Part shown: piece after piece, positions 53,401 to 63,731 of the stretch | Layout: every line of letters begins with the position of its first letter | How positions within the stretch are numbered: position 1 is the stretch's first letter | Assembly: GCA_003116975.1 (NCBI GenBank) | Contig: BGKB01000069.1 | Coordinates: 62,001 to 126,000, forward strand | Length of the DNA: 64,000 nucleotides | Source: Aurantiochytrium sp. KH105 | Lineage: Eukaryota; Sar; Bigyra; Thraustochytrida; Thraustochytriidae | Reading direction: 5' to 3' | Notes under the pieces: model-generated | What the model was told of the DNA's origin: nothing | Database searches by the model: none | The model's input: the letters and a program-made list of their open reading frames with translations, nothing else | Position numbers and translations under genes: made by a program

Positions 53401-56400
53401 AAGGAAGGCAGGTGGGCGTTCGTGGCGGAAAGCAGAAAGGCGGGACGGCGCCAAGACGACGGCGACGGCGACGGCGACATGAGAGTGGACACTGACAGCC
53501 ATTTCGCACTCATCAATAGATGCAATGAATGCAATGAATGCCATGCCACACCACAATCATCATGCACAGTCTTGAGTCGAACATCATCGGCCCAGATGGT
53601 GCCGTTGGGCTCGGGGAAGGCTTGGGCAAGAACAGCTCGCTTTCAGAACTGAAGTAAGTTAGTTAGGTTGTGTTTTGCTGCGTTTGACTGGATGCAAGAC
53701 TTTGAATTAGACAACGCAAGAAGGCGGCATGCGTGGATTTCTGCGTGAAAGAAGGCAGGTGGGCGTTCGTGGCGGAGAGCAGAAACGCGGGACGGCGCCA
53801 AGACGACGACGACAGCGGCATGAGGGTGGACACTGACAGCCATTTCACGCTCATCGTTGAATGCAATAAATGCAATCAATACCATGCCACACCACAATCA
53901 TCATGCGCAGTCTTTACAACAACGGCATCGGCGACTCGGGCGCCGTTGGGCTCGGGGAAGGCTTGGGCAAGAACAGGTCGCTTACGTCTCTGAAGTAAGT
54001 TGGTTCGGTTGTTTTTTGCTGCGTTTGACTGGAGGCAAGACTTTGGATTGGACAACGCAAGAAGGCGGCATGCGTGGATTTCTGCGTGAAGGAAGGCAGC
54101 TGGGCGTTCGTGGCGGAGAGCAGAAAGGCGGGACGGCGCCAAGACGACGACGACAGCGGCATGAGGGTGGACACTGACAGCCATTTCACGCTCATCGTTG
54201 AATGCAATAAATGCAATCAATGCCATGCCACACCACAATCATCATGCACAGTCTTGAGCGGAACAACATAGGCCCAGAAGGCGCCGTTGGGCTCGGGCAA
54301 GGCTTGGGCAAGAACAGCTCGCTTACATCTCTGAAGTAAGTTGGTCAGGTTGTATTTTGCTGCGTTTGATTGGCTGCAAGACCTTGGATTGGACAACGCA
54401 AGAAGGCGGCATGCGTGGATTTCTGCGTGAAGGATGGCAGCTGGGCGTTCGTGGCGGAGAGCAGAAAGGCGGGACTGCGCCAAGACGACGGCGACGGCGA
54501 CATGAGGGTGGACACTGACAGCCATTTCGCGCTCATCATTGAATGCAATGAATGCAATGAATGCCATGCCACACCACAATCATCATGCACAGTCTTGCTG
54601 TCAACGGCGTCGGCCCAGATGGCGCCGTTAGGCTCGGGCAGGGCTTGGGCAAGAACAAGTTGCTTACAGAACTGAAGTAAGTTGGTTCGGTTGTTTTTTG
54701 CTGCGCTTGATTGGAGGCAAGACCATGGATTGGTCAACGCAAGAAGGCGGCATTCGTCGATTTCTGCGCGTAGGAAGGCAGGTGGGCGGTCGTGGCGGAG
54801 AGCAGAAAGGCGGGATGGCGCCAAGACGACGGCGACGGCGACATGAGGGTGGACACTGACAGCCATTTCTCGCTCATTTTATGAATGCAATGAATGCAAT
54901 GAATGCCATGCCACACCACAATCATTATGCACAGTCTTGAGTGGAACAACATCGGGCCAGATGGCGCCGTTGGGCTCGGGCAAGGCTTGGGCAAGAACAG
55001 CTCGCTTACGTCTTTGAAGTAAGTTGGTTCGGCTGTGTTTTGCTGCGTTTGATTGGAGGCAAGACTTTGGATTTGAGAACACGAGAAGGCGGCATGCGCG
55101 GATTTCTGCGTGAAGGAAGGCAGGTGGGCGTTCGTGGCGGGTTGCAGAAAGACGGGACTGCGCCAAGACGACGGCGACGGCGACATGAGGGTGGGCACTG
55201 ACAGCCATTTCGCGCTCATTATTGAATGCAATGAATGCCATGCCACACCACAAAAATTATGCACAGTCTCGGATACAACGGCATCGGCGACTCGGGCGCC
55301 GTTGGGCTCGGGCAAGGCTTGGGCAAGAACAGNNNNNNNNNNNNNNNNNNNNNNNNNNNNNNNNNNNNNNNNNNNNNNNNNNNNNNNNNNNNNNNNNNNN
55401 NNNNNNNNNNNNNNNNNNNNNNNNNNNNNNNNCTGCGTGAAGGAAGGCAGGTGGGCGTTCGTGGTGGAGAGTAGAATGGCGGGACTGCGCCAAGATGACG
55501 GCGACGGCGACATGAGGGTGGACACTGACAGCCATTTCTCGCTCATTTTATGAATGCAATGGATGCTATGCCACACCACAATCATCATGCACAGTCTTGA
55601 GTCGAACAAGATCGGCCCAGATGGTCAGATGGTACTTACAGAGATTCTCTTGACGGAGAATGGTGGCTTGCGTGAAATATCGTAAGTTCGTTTGTTCACT
55701 ACCCCCGCCTTGGAGGAAAATTTGAATTTCTGCATACTAATTCTCCCGTTCTCCGGAACCAGTGGTCTACCGGATCTACCATCATTGACATGGAGCGAGT
55801 TGCTTCAAGCTTCGAAAGGCGATTCTCGGATAAAGCTGATAAGGGAGTATCTTCTTGACGCGGGGGAGATGAAATGGACGTCGGCCGCGCATGAGTTGGC
55901 TGGGGTATCGGCGCACATATTTGCGGTCTTTCTCATCGTCCTCACTCAGTATACCCCGGAGACGCAAGTAGCTCTCGGAAAGCCCAATTTCTGGCTTTTG
56001 AAGAACGTAGGTGCGAACGAAAAGGAGAAAGAGGGACAAGACGAAGACTCCAATGTTCCATTGATCCATGCATTGTTTGACTGTCACGCGACAACAACGC
56101 AATACTCTCTTCCGCGACGATTTTGCGATGAAGTTCTTATGAAGGTCCTGTCTCTCAAAGATGGTCTACTGTTGATGAAGGCTGAAGACGGCGGTGGGCG
56201 GACGGTTCGTTCACTTGCGCTCACTAATAAAAACACGAAAGCGTGGGCCAAAACTTATGGCACATATCTCGATCGTTACAGTGTCATGGAAGGCCCTCCA
56301 GTCCACGAATCCAAAACATGTGCGGTGCACTACGCGACGGATATCCAAACAAACGAAGCAGTGGCGCTCAAGATCATGCGTAAAAAAGATCAATACAATC

Positions 56401-58742
56401 GCGAGATTGTTGCACGCACAGTTGCAGACGATGGAGATGCGAATCTTGAAGGCTGTTTGCCACTTCTTCACCACGTGGACAATGAGCTATGCCTGGTGAT
56501 GAAAAGAGGCTCGCGTTCGCTTTTCGAAGCTATCAACACGGAGCGCTTTGCTGGCCGCGATCTGCGAAAGATCCGCACGATCGCGTACAAGATTGCTTCT
56601 GCAGTCAAAAGTCTGCACGACAGTGGTCGAATTCATGGCGACATCAAGCCACGCAATATGGTGCGTGTCAGCGATCCGAAACTGCAAACATTCTCCGATG
56701 AAAAAAAAGGAAGTCGTCTCACGGTGCCAGACGAATGGAGAAAAAATGTGACGGGGGAGCTCTTGGACGTCACCATCAACGAAGACTGGCAACTTATTGA
56801 TTTGGACGCATCGGCATCGATTTCGACGCCGAAGAAAGAAAGTGCTGTTACAGAAAAGGTGAGCACAGGCTACGCAGCACCCGAACTCGCCAAATGGCAT
56901 TTCTTGCCCAAAGCAAAAAGGGACAAGAGGCCCCCGGCTCACCCAGCGATTGATGTTTGGGGCTTCGGCGTAGTGCTTTTTCAGATGCTCTCGGGCACGA
57001 AACTTTTCATGGTTGATGAGTCTGACGACAACCTAGTGACAGATCACGACAAGGTTGAGCTCATGAATTGGCTTGCGCTGGACGACGAACGTCTTCGTCG
57101 CATCAAGAGTCGTCATGAGAAAGATGAGGAGAAGGAGGAAGAGAACGACGGTGAGATGACTGGGGGTGAGGATAGCGTGAAGACAGATGGTCTTGATGCG
57201 AAAGATTATGAGATCGAGGCCGCGCGCGACTTGGTGCGACTCTGCCTTCGCGGCGATGCGAAGGAGCGCATTACAATAGAGCAAATCCTTGACGAGCATC
57301 CGTTTTTCGAGACGCTTCGCAACACAAGCCATGAGAACGAAGAGGGAAAGAAGACCACGAAGGGCGCACGCGCAAGCAGCTCCTCTCTTCGTTTCTCTCG
57401 CCGTGTGATGAGCCTTCACAAGCGCGTGATCCCCAAACGATTCAGTCTTTTCGGTCGCACGACAGAGTTCCGAAAATACAGAAATTCAAGGTCGAGTGCC
57501 TTCTACAAAGAACGTGCTCACAACGAGCTCATCGAGCTCCCGACGTACCATTTTTTTCTGTCACACATGCAGTCGCAGGCCGCAGGAATCGTCAAGGACC
57601 TTGCAGCTGGCCTCGAGCGCCACCGAATGTCATCTTGGGTTGATATGAATGCGACTGAGATCAACCTCGAAAGCATGCATCGTGGGGTGCTTTCGTCGCA
57701 GTGCTTCATCATGGTGCTCACCAAGGACGTACTTTCCCGGCCCTACTGTCTCGCCGAACTACATTTTGCCGTTGAGTACTTCGGCCCAACAGAAGATGGG
57801 CTGGCGAAGCACATTTTTTTCGTTGTCGAAGAAGATACCCGATTTCATCCATGGAATGATCATGATGTGCCACGGCATTGTTCTTCCGAGGATTCAACTG
57901 CGGACGACGACCAGTCGGACCGAGAAGAAGCAGGCAACGATAAAGCTTCCAGTCATAACCCAGGCTTAAGTAAGCTGGGCGCATGCCAGTTCTGGTCACA
58001 TCGACGTGGGTTGCAGCATTCTGGCGGCGACAAGGCAGATGCAGTTACACATGCATCCAAACATGAGACTTTGTGCGATTCATTGGACAAGCTAGAGTTA
58101 CAGAACTGGGAAGGAGATCCTGTGAATTCAAAACAGATACTGAACAATGCGAAGACGGCTCTATTGGAATGCAAACGTATCCCATATCGTCGACGTCTCT
58201 TTGAGGAAGATGCAATGCTGCGTGTTCTGGCAGATAGAGCAGGTTTCCAAGCCATCCCATGTCCCATTGAAAAGATTGCCTCAGATGAGAAGGAAGATCT
58301 TCGACTAAAGGTGGTGGGCAAACAAAGCTCCAAGGCAGTCAAAAACTTTGCACTCAAGCTCGGTGAGCAAAGGATTTCTTGGAGAAGTCAAAAACCTCAC
58401 GTCGTTGTGGTCGTTCTTGAGAAAGATTGCTGGGACGACGTCCAAGCGTTCTGGAAGAGCCAACTCAAAGGAGAAGATGCTGAGGAAATGAGAGCTCCTC
58501 TGCTTGCAGTCGCGGTCTGCGGTACTGATGAGGCGTGGGATTTCAACGACATAGATAAGTTTGAAATCCCAGCACTCCGTTCAAGACTCTTCGACCGCCT
58601 CGAGGTGCTCATGTGGCGGGATGCCCCTGGAGCTAAAAACCGGGATCCCGAAAAGTACATTGTGGAACACGAGGAACCTGCGCTCATTAGGGAGCTCTAC
58701 TCGCGCGCGAAAAGGCTGCAGCGGTCGTCTCTCACCACTTGA
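50420..58742 (+). CDS. LRR-kinase-TIR receptor-like protein, 18 exons, LRRs encoded by tandemly amplified exon-intron units
   Basis: Exons: 50420-50907, 50990-51073, 51217-51300, 51444-51527, 51719-51820, 51928-52011, 52210-52293, 52551-52634, 52892-52975, 53223-53306, 53570-53653, 53911-53994, 54252-54335, 54593-54676, 54935-55018, 55267 into an N gap, 55595-55681, 55763-58742. All introns are phase 2. With one unit across the gap the total is 4833 nt, 1610 residues, in frame. Residues 1-162 are acidic. Next are 16 ribonuclease-inhibitor-type LRRs of 28 residues (34 in unit 4, 29 in the last), consensus LxxNxIGxxGAxxLGxGLGKN. A protein kinase follows (about 787-1133) with Lys821 in VALKIM, HGDIKPRN (Asp911) and DLD instead of DFG (964-966). 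A TIR domain follows (about 1210-1320; FFLSHMQSQA, FIMVLTKDVLSRPYCLAEL) with Glu1283 at the NADase position. A 290-residue tail has no recognised domain. No signal peptide or membrane helix is seen, so it is probably cytoplasmic. Confidence 0.85.
52210..55681 (+). repeat. Tandem array of about 341-bp LRR exon + intron units
   Basis: Ten or more units, each an 84-bp exon (starting T-CTN after cacag, ending before gtaagtt) plus an intron of about 257 bp. Exon starts fall at 52210, 52551, 52892, 53223, 53570, 53911, 54252, 54593, 54935 and 55267, then 55595, giving spacings of 341, 341, 331, 347, 341, 341, 341, 342, 332 and 328. Spacing variation comes partly from an (AATGCAATG)-type microsatellite just before the acceptor. 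Introns share nearly all bases; exons differ mostly in their first half. ORFs on the minus strand here repeat because of the array and are not genes. Confidence 0.95.
55333..55432. other. Assembly gap of 100 N inside the LRR array
   Basis: Starts within LRR exon 16 and ends inside the following intron. In the neighbouring unit the equivalent stretch is 105 bp, so 100 N could be real length, but 100 is also a conventional placeholder. Extra units may be collapsed here. Confidence 0.98.
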
Positions 58743-60703
58743 GCCCACAAACAATGATATTTCCTTTTGCAACTTCGCTGCTTGTTGGTCGTGAGAAGAA
58801 TCGAGCTTGGCGCTAATCGCGTCTTCGAAGGCAGGGCTCACTCAGAAAATTCTGTGGCCTCGCGGCGTCACAATCACCTCGTTGACCTTTTGCCTACGCT
58901 GTGATGAAGGCACTTCGTTCGTTCTTGACTTATATCTTTTCCAGTCTGCCCTCTACTCTACTGACGTGTTCTGTGGCTGCGCTGTACGCTGAAGAGAGTC
59001 CAGTGGCAAGTGTGCAGCAAAGAGAACAATGGAGATTCGAGATTGTGGAAGCGACAACTCATCGCGGCGCACTTGCTCAATAAGCTTTGTCCATGTCGAA
59101 GCCTTCTCCCTTCGAGAATCATGCTTCCAACCCTTGCCAATCGGCTTGCAACTTCCGCATATGCCTCCGCAGCCGGTGCTGACATCGCGTATGGACCAAC
59201 CTCTTCTTCATTTATTGGACGTTCTTTTCTGCTGATTGCCAATCTAAACCAAGCGAATGAAAGGCTGCATAATGCGCAGCTGTTATCAAGGATGAAAAAT
59301 GTCTTGAGATAGTGATGTACGGCACCGGGGTATCTGGATTGCATGAAAGAGCACTTCGTTTGCGCATGCGACAAGAGCGGTAATACCATGGAGTCCGTTG
59401 TTTTACAATGTGTATTCTTTCGCGTACCACGCGACGGAGGACAAGCCAAGCAAGAGAAAAAGGAAGCGGACACCCTCGTTCTTGTCTGCCTTGATGGATC
59501 TGTCTGCAACTATTATACGGTTGCTCAAATAATTCGTGTTGCGACACTCTTGAGAGATCGACCGCTCAGGCCCAGGGACAAGATCAGATTCAAGGCCTTA
59601 TAAGTGCCTTTCATTGCGTCCAAGACGCCACCCAAGCGCTGGAACCCGTCGCGGATCGATTTCTACGATCGGCCCAAGATGAACACAGAATGACACCATC
59701 AGAAAAATCCTCACCGGTCATCTCCGCCTCGCGGACGAAACTGGACTCGCGCAAGGGCCTGGCTGGTCGCTTTCTTGCCCGAACTCTTCTTAGATTCGCC
59801 ATTTGTCACGAGGCAAAGCTGGCGTCGGCCCGCAGCCGCCGGTCGCCATCGCTGCGCCAATGTCCCCAGTCCTCCAGCCCAGATTTGCGCGCTCGCAAGG
59901 AAACGCCGAAAGCCTGAGTCTCAAGAGCCTGACCGACCCCGCGACATTTGACAGAACAGAACAGAAGTGAAGTGAAGTCGAATAGAACGTTCCAGAACGT
60001 TCCAGAACGTTCTCTTATTCGGCACCTGTTCTAGATGCGGTAGCTCCTGTCTAGCACAAACTCTAGGCCCCGGGGCACGCGCAGAAGCCGGGCGCGCGGC
60101 ACTTTCCGAGGCCGCACGAGTGGCGGCCCCAGTTTGCTGCACTTGCGGAAGCGCCGTGCAAGTGAAGAATGCCAGCTATAACCGACTGAAGCCGATGGCG
60201 GGAACAGGGGGTGTGCGCCGACGAGCCAGCACAGGCTTGCCATTGAAAAAGCAAACGTCAACTTTGGCATCGCGTGCGGACGCGAGCACCGGCTGCTTGG
60301 ACCCTCGCGTCGCGCTGCGCTTTGCCACGACAGAGCTCGTACTCGTCGCCTCTCGCCCTCGCCCCACGCTTCTGTCCGGGCCTTGCTCGCGCGAGAAGCC
60401 AGTCAGCGAGCAGCCGGAGTACCTCCGACACAGGTAGTCCTACTCGGCCATTTCTGCTTGGGCCCGCGACCGTCGGCCTGCGCGCATACAGCGAACGAAC
60501 TCTCCTCGGCGGGCGTCGAAGGGGAGCCGTGCGACGTCTCTAGTTCCGCAAGAGGCCTTGCCGCGTCGCATCGCGTAGCGCGGCGTCTTACGCAGATTGG
60601 ACGACAGCGAAAGAAGCCCGACCCGCGGACGCCCGTGTCGACCACAGCAAGGACTTTTGTGCGCACGCACACGCAGCAGCTCAAGCTAGACAACAAGCCT
60701 AAG
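58743..60703. other. Intergenic, with a heat-shock element
   Basis: About 2 kb after the LRR-kinase-TIR stop. Apart from the element at 59984-60013 nothing is firm. An ORF at 59343-59603 (86 residues, VLVCLDGSVCNYYTVAQIIR) has plausible composition but no family and is not called. Confidence 0.5.
59984..60013. promoter_or_regulatory. Perfect six-unit heat-shock element
   Basis: Thirty bases made of six contiguous alternating 5-bp units: aGAAc, gTTCc, aGAAc, gTTCc, aGAAc, gTTCt. This is the exact nGAAn/nTTCn pattern bound by trimeric heat-shock factor; three units are the usual minimum. It lies about 690 bp upstream of the LITAF-like ATG, with no other start nearer downstream that I can support. 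The target gene is inferred, not shown. A simple 10-bp tandem repeat (GAACGTTCCA) would also produce it. Confidence 0.7.
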
Positions 60704-61144
60704 ATGCAGCCCGTGACCGCTGTTCCCGTCAAGTCTGGCGAGGATAGCCCGTATGTGGCTGTACCTGTGACGGCAACACCGGTGAACGCGCAGCAGACTT
60801 CTTATGCGTACCAGCAGCAGGGCCAGGCGTACACGGGCCAGCAGCAAAGCATGAACCAAAGCTATCAGTATCCGCAGATGCAGCCCGGCATGTATCGACA
60901 AGAGGTCGTGTATACGACGTACGGGAATACGAATTCTGGGTCATGTCCGGCGTGTGGATCAAACGCCCCGGTAATCGCAAGCACGCGGTCCATCTCCTTT
61001 GGCCAGGTTCTGTGGATGATTATTCTCCTCATCGTCTTTTGGCCTCTGTTTTTTCTTCCTTTGCTTTTTCCGAATTGCTACAAGCAGCGCTTCGTGTGCT
61101 CACATTGTGGTGTGGTGCGCTATGAGTCAGGTGATGGCTGCTAA
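60704..61144 (+). CDS. LITAF-domain-like membrane-associated zinc protein
   Basis: 146 residues from the ATG at 60704 (MQPVTAVPVKSGEDSPYVAV); upstream frame lacks an ATG near it and is Arg/Ser-rich. The N-terminal half is Gln/Tyr/Pro-rich (AYQQQGQAYTGQQQ, YQYPQMQPGM). The domain is CPACG, then a hydrophobic stretch (VLWMIILLIVFWPLFFLPLL), then FVCSHCGVV, so two CxxC knuckles flank a membrane-dipping segment, as in LITAF/SIMPLE and BRI3 proteins. Those act on the cytosolic face of late endosomes and lysosomes. Such proteins are expanded in protists. The heat-shock element upstream may control it. Confidence 0.8.
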   Translation: MQPVTAVPVKSGEDSPYVAVPVTATPVNAQQTSYAYQQQGQAYTGQQQSMNQSYQYPQMQPGMYRQEVVYTTYGNTNSGSCPACGSNAPVIASTRSISFGQVLWMIILLIVFWPLFFLPLLFPNCYKQRFVCSHCGVVRYESGDGC

Positions 61145-62202
61145 GCCAACTCTTTTCTGGCCTTCGCAGAGATCACAAACCCTCCCCTAATGGGTGTAAT
61201 GAGGAGGGCGAGTGGAATTGCTATCGATTGGGGATCTTCGAGCATGCGCATTTTGTAGAACGTTGCCAGCTCGGAGATTGCCGCACATCTTTTTTTTGAG
61301 GCTACGTGTGTGAGCAATCGACGCGTGTGAATCTGTGTGCATTCGCTTCAAATGAACGCTCCTCGAGTCTCGATGAAGCGTTCACGCCTCATTTGACTTT
61401 AGAGTTTTATAAAATAATCCAAGTATTATGACCTGTTATACTTTTTATGCTTTGACTACATGTGCGAGCGAGACTGCTGCGTGAACGAAGACAAGACAAG
61501 ACCCATGGCTCTTGTTTTGGGCAAAACAGGTGAATTTTAATTTTCAAAGGTCGAAGCGATCGTTGTCGATAACAATTTGCGGTTGTGAGACGACATGGAA
61601 GATTTTAAATTTTAAAACGACGAAGAAGAGATTGACTCTGCTTTCGGCAAAGCAGACAGTTGTTGATAAGGTTCCGATTGCTGCAGATCAGCAGACAGCG
61701 TAACGTTTGATATTTGAAATGCAACTAGCTTCGAGCTTGCAGACCTCAAATATTTGAGTACCCAAGTAGATCAAACGACCGAATGCAATGCAAATGACAC
61801 AAACAATGCAAACGGCAAGCAGTTACGAAAGCTGCTCTTCGAAACACACGCTGCTTCCTCTCCGTTCGAGGATGAATAGGAGAGAGCAGTTCTTTCTTTT
61901 CCGATATCGTGCACGAACAGAAGCTCCGCACGCGTCAGCGCCCCAGGAGGGGTGTATTTATTAAAGGCAGAAAAACCAATAAAAAGACGTGGGCACAAGC
62001 CAAGTGCAAGAATACAAGAGTACATCATTTCCCCCCCCGTGCGCAGACTTTCTTTTCGGCAGACTGTTTCTCTTGTTTCTTGAGAGTAATGTAAGCGACT
62101 GGACGCAGAATTGCATCGCAGAGAAATTAGGACTGCAATTGCGCAGGAGCTACTTTCATGGACTATGTCAGCAAGACGTCTTCTCCTCGCGACGCAGTCC
62201 TT

Positions 62203-62231
62203 GCATCCATCCATCCATCCATCCATCCATC
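62203..62231. repeat. (CATC)n microsatellite
   Basis: About seven CATC units, followed by an interrupted copy. Confidence 0.9.
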
Positions 62232-63604
62232 AATGCATCCATTTCTCAATCCATCGTCGCGTCACGTGGCCGTCGAAAATTCCCCTTTTCGCATTTTGAA
62301 AAGACCGCGTTGAGCAAGATCTTGGCGACGACGGAGACGGATCAGCTCTTTTGCCTGACGTCAACGAAGCGGCGAGAAGCGTCCTACATTCCAAGGCTGC
62401 TTCTGCGACTCAAAGCACCCTTGTTGGCGATCTTGCAGTCTCCGCCAGAGCATGCCTCGATCGCGCTCTTGCAGCCGAGGCGGAAGCGGGCCAGCTTCAC
62501 CGTGCGCGCTCGCGCGTGCTTCCAGGAAAAGCGGGTTGACGACCAAGGACCGGCAGTCAGTCAGTCAGCCAGTCAGTCAGTCACGCGGCGCCATTTTCTT
62601 CCCTTCCCCGCCCTTTTCTCTACAGTCCTGCCCCGCAGAGGCTACCTCTCCCCGCCCACCCGCTGCGCTCCGCGCGTGGCGCTCGCTTGATCGGCAGCAG
62701 CCTCGGGCTGCAGCTGCTCGCGTCGGTCGCGTCGCGCAGCAAGGCCCGTGCTGCATTCCCTGCAAGTGTGCGCCTGCTCTCTTATCTAAGCGCAGCGCGT
62801 TCTTCCACCAACACGCTTTTTCTCTCCTGCGCGGGTGCCCAGCGCGACCCGAATTCCCGCGTCCGTCCCCGCCTCTTCGCCGCCCACGCCATCGACGGCG
62901 AGCGGCCTCCGGAGCAGCGCGGATGGCCCGGCGCAGCAGCGAAGGTCTGGCGAGGCGCGGCGCGGCGAGGCGCTGCGAGGCGCCGCGAGGTGCTGCGACC
63001 TCGAGCTGTTGCCGGGCGGTCGTGACCGACCGAGGACATCCGCGCGTGGCTTCTTCCTTCCAGCTAGCTCAGCTAGAGCTGGCTGGTCGGCGGCTCGTTG
63101 CGATCGTAGCTCTCGCGTGCGCGCCGCTGCCGGCAAATTGCGGCCGTGTCGGTGCGAGGCCTCGCGAGGCTCTCGCGCAGCAGCAGCACAGCAACAATGC
63201 GGCGCGCGCAGCAGAGCCTGCAGCTGAGCCGCGCGGCACGTAGCGTCGTCATCGTCCGTCGACGTGCATGCCGCAGGGGCTGCCGCAGGCAGTCAGTCAT
63301 TCGCGTGGAAAGAAAGAACGACGTCTGGCAGGCATGGCGGAATGAGGTTTTGACTTTTCGCGCGAGCGAGGAAGGGGGGAGGGAGGACATGCATGTGCGC
63401 GAGAAGAGGGAGCGCCATGGATGAGACGGCGCGCGGCGGAGAAGGGCCGCCGGGCGCCAGCTGCAAGTGCAGAGCCATATATTGTGAAGACCTCCGACAA
63501 AAGCCCTCCTTCTGCCAATGAGCGCAGTGCTTCGGGGACATCACGGGCGCCTCCATCGTGGTGCGATGGCCCGCACCTCTTCCTCTCTCCTCCCTGGCGA
63601 GAAG

Positions 63605-63656
63605 ACAAGCAAGCAAGCTATCGAGCAAGCAAGCAAGCAAGCAAGCTAGCTAGCTA
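63605..63656. repeat. (AAGC)n and (TAGC)n microsatellite
   Basis: Interrupted AAGC units merging into three TAGC units; no ORF supported. Confidence 0.9.
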
Positions 63657-63731
63657 GATAGCAAGTAACTGCAAGCAGCAGCAGCAGCAGCCACCAAGCG
63701 ACAGCGGCCAGCTGCAGGCGGCTCCGAGTCA

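Larger units (their letters stand above)
61145..63731. other. Intergenic, no supported gene
   Basis: 2.6 kb. AT-rich at 61,370-61,760, then GC-rich with (CATC)n at 62203-62231, a (CAGT)n run at about 62553-62582 and (AAGC)n/(TAGC)n at 63605-63656. Long ORFs from 62,450 on are Arg/Ala-rich on both strands. Confidence 0.5.

Noticed and set aside
52490..55610. Repeated minus-strand ORFs of 85-290 codons across the LRR array
   Set aside because: They recur because the unit recurs and they read antisense through introns and exons; content matches no protein and the plus-strand splice phases are consistent.
59343..59603. 86-codon plus ORF
   Set aside because: Genuine ATG and reasonable composition, but short, isolated and without family; not enough to call.
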